A stretch of 64,000 nucleotides of DNA from Gracilibacillus timonensis (GTDB lineage Bacteria; Bacillota; Bacilli; Bacillales; Amphibacillaceae). Below are positions 27,528 to 37,434 of the stretch, in pieces (positions within the stretch are counted from its first letter, which is position 1; each line of letters opens with the position of its first letter). A program made the translations under genes and the position numbers. Below the pieces are notes generated by a model that was not told the DNA's origin, did not search any database, and was given only the letters and a program-made list of their open reading frames with translations. The stretch covers positions 310,001 to 374,000 of the forward strand of contig NZ_FLKH01000010.1 of the NCBI RefSeq assembly GCF_900086715.1. Reading direction: 5' to 3'.

Positions 27528-27664
27528 TGAATTCATCCTCTCTCCACTCATTATACAATGGTTGTAGACCGTTGCAAAACACAAACCCACTTCTTGTATA
27601 CTAAAGTCGATTATTTTTTTCAAAACGTGACCATGATATACTGAAATACAGGGAGGTAATAAAC

Positions 27665-28528
27665 ATGGAAGAGAAATTAAGACAATTAGGTGACGACACA
27701 TCAATACGCAAGATTCAACCTGTATCTGGCGGTGATATTAATCAAGCCTACTATGTCGCAACGGAGAAACAAGACTATTTCATTAAGGCAAATCGAAAGG
27801 TGTCCAGTAACTTCTTCCAGATAGAAGCCGATGGATTAGAACGCATCCGTGCTACACAAACCATCGCCGTTCCCGATGTTTACTATTATGATCAAAAAAC
27901 AACAGACGAGGACATGGTATTGATTATGGAATGGATAGATGGTGAAAAAACCACAGCTACCAGTCAACAACTTGGTGAACAGCTAGCTGCTATGCATTTA
28001 GCCAAGAACACTGCTCAATATGGGTACAATCAACCTACTTTTGTTGGGGAATTAACACAATTGAATCAATGGTACGATAACTGGGTGGATTATTATCGCG
28101 AAAAGCGGTTGCTGCCACAAATGGAATTGGCTGTCCAGCAAAACCGAATGCCTCAAGCAAGAAGATCTCGATTGACGGCGCTAATTGATCAATTGGAGAA
28201 TTATCTGCCAAGCCATCCGCGAACTTCCTTATTACATGGAGATTTATGGGGAGGAAATTGGCTGACCGGTCCACATGGCAGACCCTATATCATCGATCCT
28301 TCCGTTGTTTATGGCGATCATCTCTTTGAACTTTCTTTCACCGAACTATTTGGCGGGTTCCCGGTCGATTTTTATCATCATTATCAGGATATTTTCCCAT
28401 TAGAAGATTATTATCAGGAGGTTAAACCTCTCTATCAGTTGTTCTATTTACTGGTCCATTTGAATATCTTTGGCGAAGGATATGGGGGCAGTGTCGACCG
28501 AATTCTCAAGCGTTATGTTGATAAATAG
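27665..28528 (+). CDS. Fructosamine/ketosamine-3-kinase family protein
   Basis: Phosphorylates ketosamine adducts on protein or small amines, allowing deglycation. The 287-residue aminoglycoside-phosphotransferase fold shows SGGDINQAYYV, the ATP-binding YFIKAN, the catalytic loop LLHGDLWGGNW and the metal-binding YIIDPSVVYGD. Length and motifs are typical for bacterial FN3K. GGGAGGTAA upstream supports ATG 27665. Stands alone, convergent with the acyltransferase. Confidence 0.92.
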   Translation: MEEKLRQLGDDTSIRKIQPVSGGDINQAYYVATEKQDYFIKANRKVSSNFFQIEADGLERIRATQTIAVPDVYYYDQKTTDEDMVLIMEWIDGEKTTATSQQLGEQLAAMHLAKNTAQYGYNQPTFVGELTQLNQWYDNWVDYYREKRLLPQMELAVQQNRMPQARRSRLTALIDQLENYLPSHPRTSLLHGDLWGGNWLTGPHGRPYIIDPSVVYGDHLFELSFTELFGGFPVDFYHHYQDIFPLEDYYQEVKPLYQLFYLLVHLNIFGEGYGGSVDRILKRYVDK

Positions 28529-28581
28529 CTAAGCTTGCACATGCTAATATCAAGAATTATAAACTTTCCTACCTTACTAAA

Positions 28582-28618
28582 TAAGGGCTGTTGCCTTTTT
28601 TAGCGCAACAGCCCTTTT
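28582..28618. terminator. Bidirectional terminator FN3K / acyltransferase
   Basis: AAGGGCTGTTGC and GCAACAGCCCTT arms around an 11-base loop, followed by TTTT. Confidence 0.88.
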
Positions 28619-28630
28619 GATCTGACTTGA

Positions 28631-29662
28631 TTAAGATGATTTTTCTTTCATTTGATATGCCTTTTGCCGTCCTCTTCGCTCTTGCAGCCATGTTTGCATT
28701 AGATCGTTCTTCCCTTCTACGATCGGTTGTGCAAAAGTAACCACCCATTTGGAGGCTAATAGCCAGACAATCGAAGCTGCAATGACAGCCAATCCTAGTA
28801 CATCTAAGTTTTGATCTACTGCTAACAAGTTTGCCTCTCGTGCATATTGAATGATCACCCCATGCAACAAATACACATACATTGTGTTTTGACCTAGGTT
28901 GGAAAAACCAAAGCTTTTACGAGGAATTAACATCAGTACCGCAAACACCATTAAAAGAGCGACTCCATATAACAACGCTCGGTAAAGTCCACCGGTCATG
29001 GCAACATCCATTCCATTATAAGATTGCGATCCAAACAACCATTGTACCGGTATTCTTGGCGTCACATATGTTATTGCAAATACGGCAAATAATAATCCAG
29101 CCGCTGTTACTTTCTTTGGAATCGTTTGCCATTTATATAACTGCGCAGAATGGAGCCAATACCCAATCAAGAAAAATGGAAAGAATACAAATGTTCTCGA
29201 CAAACTAAAATCCGGACCAATAAACGGTAAGTAACCCGCCCCGATTCCGATTAAAAAGGCAAGTGGAATACCAATAACTGGCTGGATCTTTTTGAAACCA
29301 ATTAACAGCATATGCCAGCTGAACAGGCTCAATAAAAACCATAACCCCCATTGTGGATCATACACTGCTTGATCCCAGCTGCTTTTCCCAATTGTAAGAA
29401 AATAAACAGAATAAAAAACTTGAAACATAAAATATGGTAGTAAGATTCGTTTTGCTAGTTTGATTATATAACCACGGTCTCCTGCGCCTTTTGCGAAGAA
29501 ACCGCTGACTAAGATAAAGATTGGCATATGAAATAAATATATCCATTGATACAAAGCACCAACTACCTCAATGTTATCTTTTAAAGGTTGAATCAAATGT
29601 CCAAACACAACCAAGAAGATAAACAAGAGTTTAGCATTATCAAAATAAACCTCTCGTTTCAT
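28631..29662 (-). CDS. Acyltransferase 3 family membrane protein
   Basis: A 343-residue protein with about ten transmembrane helices, beginning KREVYFDNAKLLFIFLVVFGH. This is the start of the acyltransferase-3 family, which O-acylates sugars or polysaccharides at the membrane. There is no SGNH extracytoplasmic domain, so it resembles the short YkrP/YfiQ-like members. GAGGGCGAATGGGAT precedes ATG 29662. Monocistronic; acceptor unknown. Confidence 0.82.
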   Translation of the reverse strand: MKREVYFDNAKLLFIFLVVFGHLIQPLKDNIEVVGALYQWIYLFHMPIFILVSGFFAKGAGDRGYIIKLAKRILLPYFMFQVFYSVYFLTIGKSSWDQAVYDPQWGLWFLLSLFSWHMLLIGFKKIQPVIGIPLAFLIGIGAGYLPFIGPDFSLSRTFVFFPFFLIGYWLHSAQLYKWQTIPKKVTAAGLLFAVFAITYVTPRIPVQWLFGSQSYNGMDVAMTGGLYRALLYGVALLMVFAVLMLIPRKSFGFSNLGQNTMYVYLLHGVIIQYAREANLLAVDQNLDVLGLAVIAASIVWLLASKWVVTFAQPIVEGKNDLMQTWLQERRGRQKAYQMKEKSS

Positions 29663-29907
29663 ATCCCATTCGCCCTCTTTCTTTTAACTATTCTTCTTCA
29701 TGATACCCCCTTTTTAAATGAAGCAAAAGCGTTTTGGCCGATTGTTATCACTTTGTAAATGTACTGTTATCAAGCTGCAATTATTAGTAAAGCTGTAATG
29801 AAAATGATGAATGTATGATATGATAAACAGAGGACTTTTAGGCGAGACATGTCCTGCAGAGATAAGAATAAACGTGACATCAATTCATGACAAGCGAGGT
29901 GGTCGTA

Positions 29908-32900
29908 TTGAGAAGAGTGATTCGATACAGAAAAATCGTCTGGGTATTTGTTCTATTATTTATTATTGTCGGTCTGTTCACTTACCTACAAACACCCAAG
30001 CGAGATATTCCTGAAATAGAGCAGCATATGGCCTCTGTTTCCGTTGCCTACCCTGGAGCCAATCCAGAAACGGTAGAGAAAACAATTGCTAATCCTATCG
30101 AAGAGGAAGTGGTCGATTTGGCTGGCATTGATCAGGTGAATTCCACTTCTACCAATGGATTTGCTAATGTCACCATTTCTTTAGCTGATCAAACCGACAC
30201 CGAGGCGGTCTATGCCATTATTCGACAGACCGTACAAGATGTTCAGCAGGATTTCCCTGACGAGGTGGTCTCCACAACCGTTGACACGGATTTGGTATCA
30301 TCTAGTGTTGCTACCTATCATTTACAAAGCGACGACAGAGAAAAACTCTTGCAATTAAGAGAACAGCTGACGAACTGGGAAGACACATTAACGACGAACC
30401 CTGGGGTACAATCGATTTCTATCAAAGGGCTCCCGGAACAAAAGGTAGTCGTATCTCTCCAGCAAGAGGATTTAATGGCCTCTCAGCTTCAGCCAAATCA
30501 AGTAATAGAGGCGATTCAACAAGCAACAAGCCCATCTCCCTTAGGCGTAGAGAAAAATGAAGAGCAGCAGATTTTATTACATGTGGAAGAAGTGAATCAG
30601 TTCGATCAATTGGGAGAAATTTATTTGCCAGGAGCAAATGAAGCATCCCTTCAATTATCCGATGTTGCCACTATATCTGTAGAAGAGGAACCATTAGAAG
30701 ATCTAATAACAGTCGGAAACCATGCTGCCTTATCGGTAACTGTCTTTGCAGAAGACGGCACCGATATTACCAGCCTACAAGATAACATTGATCAACAGAT
30801 AGAAGAGCTGACGCAAGAACTGCCAGACCATATATCAACAGAGAAATACTATTCACAGAGTCAAATCATTGATGAGGTCTATCGCAGTTTATTAATATCT
30901 TTTGTCTTATCTTTTATCTCTGTGATCATCATTATGGTGCTTGGGTTACCTCTATTTTCTGCTATTTTGGTTGCCTTGGCTATCCCAGTTTCTATTCTTA
31001 TCGGACTTATTCCCATGCCCTACGCTGGGGTAGATCTCAACCAGATCTCTATCATTGGAATTATTGTGGCCATTGGTATATTAGTCGATGATGCCATCGT
31101 AATGAATGATAATATTATGCGGCGTTATCAGTTAGGGGATGGCCCTGTAGCAGGGATTCAAAAAGGAGCAAGAGAAGTGAGGGTATCGATTATCACCTCT
31201 ACCTTGCTGATTATTTTCAGCTTTTTCCCTCTCACCTTTTTGTCTGGGAGTAATGGAGATTTTATTCGCGCCTTGCCTATTGCTTTAATGGGAAGTATTA
31301 TCGCTTCCACCTTGGTTGCCTTGACTGTCATCCCTACCTTGCAATACGTGCGCAAAAAGGCAAAAGATCGAGAAAAAAAACCAAAGACTGGTTTATTAGC
31401 ACATTTTTTTGAATGGATCGCGAATCGTTATGCCGACAAGATTTTACCCAACATGATTAAAAAACCTTGGCTTACGACGATATTAGGTTTTCTTATCTGT
31501 ATACTCCTGATCCTGCTTGTTTTCAAGGTACCATTTGAATTTTTCCCATCGGCTGACCGTGAGGAGGTTACTTTGTCCTTCACCTTGGATGAGGGAACAC
31601 CTATTGCTGCAACCGATGAGAAATTAGCAGAAATAGAAGCGTATATTCAGGAAGAAACCGATCATGTCAAAGAAACAGTAAGGTATACCGGTGGTGGTTT
31701 ACCAAATATTTTCAACTCGGCTTTGAATCGATCTGGAGAAAATACAGGGCAAATTGCGATTCGCATTGATCGTGATCACACCTCTGCTGCAGCCTATATT
31801 TCCGATTATCAGCAATCATTGCGCGAGACCTTCCCAGATGGGGACCTTTTTCTCGAAACGATTGTTTCTGGCCCACCACCGTCTGCTGCACTAGAATTGA
31901 AGCTAAAAGGACCTGATTTAGCAACACTGCTCGAAAAATCGACTCTACTTAGTGAACAGCTAAATGAACTAGACACAGTGGAGATCGCAACACGAAATAC
32001 CGGTTCCAGCCAGCCTGTCAAAACGTACCAGATCGATCAGAACTTTCTTGCAGAACAACAGATTCCTTTAAATCAAATAACCGGAACCTTACAGTTAGCC
32101 AATGCTGCTATTCCATTGACGGAAATACAGGTTGATAACCATCGACTAGACATGGAGCTTATCCTGGATGAAGGAGAAACAGATGGGATTGATCTTGAAA
32201 GCTTGACTGCTGTAGCGCCTAATCAAGGGGAAGTGTTTCGTTATGACAGCTTTATTTCTTCCCGCACAGAGGAACAAATGGCTGCCATTACCCATGAGAA
32301 CGGGGAACGCACCATTACTGTTTCTGTGTATGAGGCAGAGGGGAATCAACACTTTCATAGCGAAACAGAAACGGTTATAGAAGACATTCGTAATCAACTC
32401 GGTCCAGAATACCAACTAGTGACAGATGGAGAGGCAAGTGCCGAAACAGCTTTCTTTGTCGAAGTCGCCAAATTGTTTATCATTGTGTTATTCCTGATTT
32501 ACATTACATTAGCTATTCAGTTTAATTCCTTACTAACACCCGTTTTAATCGCAAGTACGATATTCTTAGCAATTACAGGTGCGATTGTTGGTTTATTTAT
32601 TAGTGGGCAGCCTTTGAGTTTCTTAGCGGTTTTAGGAATTGTCTCTTTATCTGGTGTGGTTGTACGTAACTCGATTATTATTATCGAGTTTATTGAACAA
32701 AACAAAGATGTATACCAAGGGGATCTGACAAGAGCAGTGATTGAGGCAGGTCGCGCCAGAATAAGACCGATTACCTTGACCGCCCTTACTTCTATCGCGG
32801 CTTTAACGCCTATTATAATCATGGGCGATGTTTTATTCACGCCATTAGCGGTTTCGATTGTAGCAGGTATTATTTTCTCCACTGTGTTAACCTTGTTATT

Positions 32901-32964
32901 ATTGCCAGCGATGTATATAGCGACAAAACAGAGAAGCAGAACGAGGAAAGTGTCTGATCAATAA
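29908..32964 (+). CDS. RND (AcrB/SwrC-like) efflux transporter
   Basis: About 1018 residues with a membrane helix at the N-terminus, a large extracytoplasmic loop, a six-helix block, a second large loop and a final six-helix block, the RND duplication. PYPGA-like AYPGANPETVE, ISIIGIIVAIGILVDDAIVMNDN (proton-relay Asp pair) and FLAVLGIVSLSGVVVRN are family marks. In Gram-positives such pumps (SwrC) export surfactin or toxins without an outer-membrane partner. I choose TTG 29908, since GAGGTGG is five bases upstream; ATG 29887 lacks a ribosome site. No adaptor or regulator gene adjoins. Confidence 0.88.
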   Translation: MRRVIRYRKIVWVFVLLFIIVGLFTYLQTPKRDIPEIEQHMASVSVAYPGANPETVEKTIANPIEEEVVDLAGIDQVNSTSTNGFANVTISLADQTDTEAVYAIIRQTVQDVQQDFPDEVVSTTVDTDLVSSSVATYHLQSDDREKLLQLREQLTNWEDTLTTNPGVQSISIKGLPEQKVVVSLQQEDLMASQLQPNQVIEAIQQATSPSPLGVEKNEEQQILLHVEEVNQFDQLGEIYLPGANEASLQLSDVATISVEEEPLEDLITVGNHAALSVTVFAEDGTDITSLQDNIDQQIEELTQELPDHISTEKYYSQSQIIDEVYRSLLISFVLSFISVIIIMVLGLPLFSAILVALAIPVSILIGLIPMPYAGVDLNQISIIGIIVAIGILVDDAIVMNDNIMRRYQLGDGPVAGIQKGAREVRVSIITSTLLIIFSFFPLTFLSGSNGDFIRALPIALMGSIIASTLVALTVIPTLQYVRKKAKDREKKPKTGLLAHFFEWIANRYADKILPNMIKKPWLTTILGFLICILLILLVFKVPFEFFPSADREEVTLSFTLDEGTPIAATDEKLAEIEAYIQEETDHVKETVRYTGGGLPNIFNSALNRSGENTGQIAIRIDRDHTSAAAYISDYQQSLRETFPDGDLFLETIVSGPPPSAALELKLKGPDLATLLEKSTLLSEQLNELDTVEIATRNTGSSQPVKTYQIDQNFLAEQQIPLNQITGTLQLANAAIPLTEIQVDNHRLDMELILDEGETDGIDLESLTAVAPNQGEVFRYDSFISSRTEEQMAAITHENGERTITVSVYEAEGNQHFHSETETVIEDIRNQLGPEYQLVTDGEASAETAFFVEVAKLFIIVLFLIYITLAIQFNSLLTPVLIASTIFLAITGAIVGLFISGQPLSFLAVLGIVSLSGVVVRNSIIIIEFIEQNKDVYQGDLTRAVIEAGRARIRPITLTALTSIAALTPIIIMGDVLFTPLAVSIVAGIIFSTVLTLLLLPAMYIATKQRSRTRKVSDQ

Positions 32965-33024
32965 TGATACGCTACCTGTTAGCCATTTTGCGATATGATG
33001 ATGTTTATCTTATTAAGGAACGTG

Positions 33025-33090
33025 TGACAAGCAAGCCTTTGCTCGCATTATTTCCTGATAATACCTCGTTTGATCCATTCGTGTGAATGA
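33025..33090 (+). repeat. Interspersed element, copy A
   Basis: 33025-33064 is identical to 36500-36539 (40 bp), with similarity running to about 33090. The minus strand reads FTRMDQTRYYQEIMRAKACLS before a stop, paralleling copy B. It lies between the RND gene and the tcyP terminator. Confidence 0.85.
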
Positions 33091-33175
33091 CCACTCACAC
33101 GCCCTTGAGCTCTACTGAAAGGTAACAGTATAGGACCCAACGTCTTATTATACCAAGTTTTATACACTTTACTTA

Positions 33176-33217
33176 TAAAAAGGAAACCCCCATCAGTGGT
33201 CAAAGCTGATGGGGTTT
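33176..33217 (-). terminator. Intrinsic terminator of tcyP
   Basis: Minus-strand AAACCCCATCAG and CTGATGGGGGTTT arms with a 9-base loop, then CCTTTTTA. Confidence 0.88.
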
Positions 33218-33221
33218 CTTA

Positions 33222-34616
33222 TTAAAGAGCGATATCCTTGTTAATCGCCTCTTTGTCATTATACGTTTTAATGTTTAATTTTTTCATAATCTTTGATGTA
33301 ATCGTACCGGACAAGATCGAGTCATTGACATTCAACGCTGTACGCCCCATATCAATCAACGGCTCTACTGTAATAAGCAGACCAGCCAATGCAACTGGTA
33401 AGTTCATCGATGAAAGTACGATCAAGGCTGCAAAGGTTGCACCACCTCCGACACCTGCCACACCAAATGAACTAATACCAATGATTAAAACTAGAGATAG
33501 CAGGAAGTTTGGTGATAATGGATCGATTCCTTGCGTTGGCGCAATCATCACCGCCAACATAGCTGGGTAGATACCTGCACAACCATTTTGACCAATCGTT
33601 GCACCGAATGAGGCCGCCATGTTGGCTGTACCGCTATGCACACCCAAACTTTCTCGCTGGACCTGGATAGATAGTGGAATCGTACCTGCACTGGAACGTG
33701 AGGTAAAGGCAAAGCCTAATACCGGCAGCACTTTTCGAACATACGTAAATGGATTTAACTTGAACACAGCCAGGATAATCATATGAATGATAAACATGAT
33801 GATCAAGGCCACATAAGAGGCACCAACAAACTTACCAAGCTCTATAATACCAGCAACATTCGTCTGCGCTACGGTATTGGCCATTAATGCTAAGATACCA
33901 TATGGTGCTAAACGCAAAATAATGGTAACTAACCGCATCACTACGGTATAAATGGTATTAACCAGATCAATAAATTTATCGGCTTGCTCTGGCTGTTTTC
34001 TTTTCACACCTAATACGGCAACACCGACAAGCATGGAGAATATGACTACTGCAATAACAGATGTTGCCCTGTCACCCGTCATATCCAAGAAAATATTCGA
34101 TGGAATAAACTCTAAAATCTTCTGAGGCGTAGTCATATCCTCTACAGAACCCAATCGGTCTTCTAAGTCTAAGCCACGCTCCTGCTCCTCTTGACCAACA
34201 TCAATCTGATCGGCATTTAAATCAAAAATCGAAGCGCTGGTTACCCCGACCAGGGCAGCAACCATGGCAGTTGTAACCAATATACCAATTACCCATGCCG
34301 ATATTTTTCCCAAATCCGATGATTTCTCCAAGTTAATGATCGATTGGATGATCGAAACCATGACGAGTGGAATAACAATCATCATTAAGAGCCTGATATA
34401 ACCGCTCCCTGCAATACTGTACCAATCCGATGATGCACTAACGATTTCAGAGTCTGCGGCATATGCAAACTGCAAAAAGGCACCTAATAAAATTCCCAAA
34501 CCTAAACCAGTGAAAACACGCTTACTAAATGACACGTGCTTTCGCTGCATAAAAATAAGAATACCTATAAATGCAAGCATTATAGCAACGTTAATTAAAA
34601 TAAATAAGGTATCCAA
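33222..34616 (-). CDS. tcyP: TcyP-like cystine:sodium symporter
   Basis: Dicarboxylate/amino acid:cation symporter of 464 residues with about nine or ten helices; B. subtilis TcyP is a 463-residue cystine importer. PVLGFAFTSRSSAGTIPLSI (HP1-type serine-rich hairpin) and FGATIGQNGCAGIYPAM are characteristic of the TcyP branch. An extracytoplasmic acidic loop (DVGQEEQERGLDLEDRL) is present. AGGAGGGAA-type site precedes ATG 34616. A strong SigA promoter lies at 34742-34770 with a leader of about 120 nt. Confidence 0.9.
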   Translation of the reverse strand: MDTLFILINVAIMLAFIGILIFMQRKHVSFSKRVFTGLGLGILLGAFLQFAYAADSEIVSASSDWYSIAGSGYIRLLMMIVIPLVMVSIIQSIINLEKSSDLGKISAWVIGILVTTAMVAALVGVTSASIFDLNADQIDVGQEEQERGLDLEDRLGSVEDMTTPQKILEFIPSNIFLDMTGDRATSVIAVVIFSMLVGVAVLGVKRKQPEQADKFIDLVNTIYTVVMRLVTIILRLAPYGILALMANTVAQTNVAGIIELGKFVGASYVALIIMFIIHMIILAVFKLNPFTYVRKVLPVLGFAFTSRSSAGTIPLSIQVQRESLGVHSGTANMAASFGATIGQNGCAGIYPAMLAVMIAPTQGIDPLSPNFLLSLVLIIGISSFGVAGVGGGATFAALIVLSSMNLPVALAGLLITVEPLIDMGRTALNVNDSILSGTITSKIMKKLNIKTYNDKEAINKDIAL

Positions 34617-34741
34617 TGTATTCCCTCCTTTTTTTGTTTTTCGAAATTATCAAAGGCTTAAAACTTATTATTGCTACTATTCCTTTTATGAAATGATGTC
34701 CAAATCACCAGTTTGATAAATCCGATAAGATTACTATGGAT

Positions 34742-34770
34742 ATATTACTACCATTACTACCTTATGTCAA
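34742..34770 (-). promoter_or_regulatory. SigA promoter of tcyP
   Basis: Minus-strand TTGACA (34765-34770), 17 bp, TAATAT (34742-34747). Confidence 0.78.
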
Positions 34771-34899
34771 TTATATGAACTGATATTGAAAATAGGAACG
34801 AATAATGATTTATTACGGTTTAGTTTATAAAAAGTATATCCTCCTTAACTTGCTTGAAACCCTCTCCCAGCAAAGTAGAAAATCACCAACTCATTGTAA

Positions 34900-34929
34900 A
34901 ACAGCGCCAAATATAGTTTTGACGCCGTT
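34900..34929 (-). terminator. Hairpin downstream of MFS gene
   Basis: AACGGCGTCAAA and TTTGGCGCTGTT pair over 12 bp with two G-T pairs, followed on the minus strand by only TTTA. Weak terminator. Confidence 0.5.
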
Positions 34930-34963
34930 CTAAATCCTATTTTATTCGCGTTGCATAGGACTT

Positions 34964-36355
34964 TTATTCATTGGCAAGTTTCTTATCTTTCTTGATAAAG
35001 AAGCTAATGACAACTCCGATAAGTGACAATATAGTAATAACCATAAAAGCCCGGTTGACACCGTGAATCATCGGATAAGCTATATCTGGATCAAGCTTTG
35101 CAGCTACTTCCGTTGTCGTCATCACTGTAATAACGATAGCTGTTCCAATCGAGGCTGAAACCTGGCGCATGGTATTGGTCATCGCAGTACCATGTGGAAG
35201 CAACTCTCGAGAAAGCTGATTTAAACCGGCCGTTGTCACTGGCATCATGACCATAGACAAACCAAACATTCGTATGGCATACAAAATCATAATCATCAAC
35301 ATCGATGTAGAAGCACCTAAATTAGAAAAGGCAAGAGTAGCAATCGTGATAATCGTTAAGCCGATAATGGAAAGCCATCTTGCACCGAAACGATCAAATA
35401 TGCGCCCCGTAATTGGCGACATCATCCCATTCACAAGTGCACCGGGAAGAAGTGCGATTCCTGCTTCCATCGCTGTAAAATCGCGACCATTTTGCATATA
35501 AAGCGGAATCAGTGTTTCTGCACCAATCAGTCCCATAAACGCAATCATAGGAATAATCGTCGACAAGGTGAAGATTGGATTTTTAAATACTCTGAAATCA
35601 AGCATAGGAGTCTTCATACGTAATTGTCTAACAATGAAACATGCTAAAGACACAGCGCCAATAGCTAATGTAGCAATCGTGATAATACTCTCCCAGCCGT
35701 TGTTACCCGCGCTTGTAAATCCATATAAAAATCCGCCAAAACCGAAAGATGATAGGATAATCGATAATATATCCAGTTTTGGATATGTTAATTCCGTCAC
35801 ATTTTTCATCACTTTCGCAGCAACTATAATGATAATAATTGCAATAGGCAGGATGATAAGAAAAACGGCACGCCATGAATAAGCGGTGATGACCCAGCCA
35901 GACAAAGCCGGGCCAATCGCCGGAGCAAAGGAAATCACAAGTCCTACAAGCCCCATTGCCACCCCTCGATTTCTAATTGGAAAGAGTAGTAAAAATACAG
36001 TTTGCATTAGTGGCATAATGACGCCTGCCCCAGTAGATTGAATGGTTCTGCCTAAGAGTAACATACCAAAGTTTGGCGCAAGGGCAGAAAAAGCGGTTCC
36101 GACAGCAAACACAATCATCGAGGTAATAAATAACTGTCTTGTCGTGAATCGCTCCATTAAAAACGCCGTAACAGGGATCATTACGCCATTAACAAGCATG
36201 AAAACCGTCGTCAGCCATTGCGCCGTATTTGCAGTAACATCCATTTCTTCCATAATTGGCGGAATTGCAGTAATCATTGTTGTCTGATTTAAAATAGAAA
36301 TAAACCCACCAGTCAGAAGTACGATAATGATAGGTGTTTTATTAAATGATTGCAC
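34964..36355 (-). CDS. DHA2 family (EmrB/QacA-like) drug exporter
   Basis: Major facilitator proton antiporter, 463 residues, 12-14 helices. Motif A-like region (FLMERFTTRQLF), motif C in MGLVGLVISFAPAIGPALSGW, and WRAVFLIILPI are typical of the DHA2 multidrug group (LmrB/MdtP relatives). Substrates unknown. The start is GTG 36355 with AAGGAG nine bases upstream. No linked regulator; the 579-bp upstream spacer holds repeated elements. Confidence 0.88.
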   Translation of the reverse strand: MQSFNKTPIIIVLLTGGFISILNQTTMITAIPPIMEEMDVTANTAQWLTTVFMLVNGVMIPVTAFLMERFTTRQLFITSMIVFAVGTAFSALAPNFGMLLLGRTIQSTGAGVIMPLMQTVFLLLFPIRNRGVAMGLVGLVISFAPAIGPALSGWVITAYSWRAVFLIILPIAIIIIIVAAKVMKNVTELTYPKLDILSIILSSFGFGGFLYGFTSAGNNGWESIITIATLAIGAVSLACFIVRQLRMKTPMLDFRVFKNPIFTLSTIIPMIAFMGLIGAETLIPLYMQNGRDFTAMEAGIALLPGALVNGMMSPITGRIFDRFGARWLSIIGLTIITIATLAFSNLGASTSMLMIMILYAIRMFGLSMVMMPVTTAGLNQLSRELLPHGTAMTNTMRQVSASIGTAIVITVMTTTEVAAKLDPDIAYPMIHGVNRAFMVITILSLIGVVISFFIKKDKKLANE

Positions 36356-36499
36356 TTTCTTGAGCTCCTTCCTTCATACATTAAATTACAATAGTGACCA
36401 TCTTACATGAATGATTTGATTTTGTCGATGATTGTGTTTTTCTTTTCCCTCCCACAATAACCTTTTCACCCCACTATTTCCTAATATACGAAAAACGTT

Positions 36500-36575
36500 T
36501 GACAAGCAAGCCTTTGCTCGCATTATTTCCTGATAATACTTTGTTTGTTCCATTCTTGTAAATGGATCAAGAGCA
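36500..36575 (+). repeat. Interspersed element, copy B
   Basis: Identical to 33025-33064 over 40 bp and similar beyond. The minus strand reads FTRMEQTKYYQEIMRAKACLS, differing from copy A by conservative or silent changes. The open frame (36386-36604) has no ribosome site and I do not call it a gene. Confidence 0.85.
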
Positions 36576-36689
36576 CCTATCCAATCCATGAGAAATGATT
36601 TCATTCACCTTAATCATCAAAAGAACATACTGACTACCGATAAGGAGGGGTGATGTTAAGTAGGTAGCGCCTTTTACGGATTGGTGCAT

Positions 36690-36732
36690 TTGATCGTTTT
36701 ATCTGCGCCATCTAGCACCGACAAACGATCAA
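36690..36732. repeat. 10-bp inverted repeat in MFS upstream spacer
   Basis: TTGATCGTTT (36690-36699) and AAACGATCAA (36723-36732) with a 23-base loop. No T-run; role unknown. Confidence 0.6.
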
Positions 36733-36795
36733 CTTTACCACATGGAATAGATGGACTGGCTACTTTACATAAGACGTCTTATTCCCCTTGATTCG

Positions 36796-36831
36796 TTCAA
36801 GGTCAAAATCATTCCAAGCCCTATTATACCA
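36796..36831 (-). promoter_or_regulatory. Dispersed block with extended -10 motif
   Basis: Minus-strand TGGTATAATAG fits an extended -10 element; 28/36 identical to 23817-23852. It lies just past the osmC terminator, about 450 bp before the MFS start. It may drive the MFS gene or a short RNA. Confidence 0.4.
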
Positions 36832-36856
36832 AGGATTATTTACTGTCTTTACATAT

Positions 36857-36890
36857 AAAAAAGACCACTCCGAAAAGAGTTGGTCTTTTA
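36857..36890 (-). terminator. Intrinsic terminator of osmC
   Basis: Minus-strand AAAAGACCAACTC and GAGTGGTCTTTT arms followed by TTTTA. Confidence 0.88.
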
Positions 36891-36934
36891 TTTGACGATT
36901 ATCTCTGCTCCCACAAAATACAATGGTTTTCACA

Positions 36935-37387
36935 TCATACCCCTGAAACAGACAGGTTTTCTTCCAATTCCACGGCTACATTCCCCTTAATTGCTCTAGA
37001 AATCATGCACGATGACTCGGCCTGGCTGATGATGTTTTGCAGCCGCTGTAATTGTTTATCCGTCGCCCCTTTTTGCAAGATTACGATCGGCTTATGGATA
37101 ATTCGTTTGTACGTGATCACACCATTAGTAACATCGACCTCGCCTACCGAGTTCAATTCCATATGTTGAAGTGGTAGCTCTGCCCTTTCTATCATAGCCG
37201 CAAGCGTAATCAAATAACACGTCGAAGCTGCCCCTAATAACATCTCATCAGGGTTTGTCCCAATCCCAGGACCATCCATTTCTGGCGGGATGGAAATCTG
37301 TGTCTCTAAATTACCAGCTTTTATATATCCTGACTGATTTCTGCCTCCAGGCCAAGAAGCCTCTAAGGTAAAATGGTGTCGTGCCAT
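36935..37387 (-). CDS. OsmC family peroxiredoxin-like protein
   Basis: The 150-residue OsmC/Ohr-fold protein reduces organic hydroperoxides or is a stress protein (family knowledge). The two redox cysteines are visible: one in AASTCYLITLAA, the other in AESSCMISRAIKGN. The SxxC-type second site is closer to YhfA/OsmC-like than to Ohr. AAGGAG eight bases before ATG 37387 fixes the start; GTG 37396 lies in that site. Monocistronic. Confidence 0.85.
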   Translation of the reverse strand: MARHHFTLEASWPGGRNQSGYIKAGNLETQISIPPEMDGPGIGTNPDEMLLGAASTCYLITLAAMIERAELPLQHMELNSVGEVDVTNGVITYKRIIHKPIVILQKGATDKQLQRLQNIISQAESSCMISRAIKGNVAVELEENLSVSGV

Positions 37388-37434
37388 GCTTATCACTCCT
37401 TCACCATTTATTATAATGGCTTAGCTTGATGACG

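Noticed and set aside
36386-36604. 72-residue minus-strand open frame containing the interspersed element
   Set aside because: No ribosome site; shared element alone explains the matching text. Kept as a finding, not a gene.
7487-36669. Identical 13-mer TAAGTAGGTAGCG at 7487-7499 and 36657-36669
   Set aside because: Too short to claim a repeat family without more copies.
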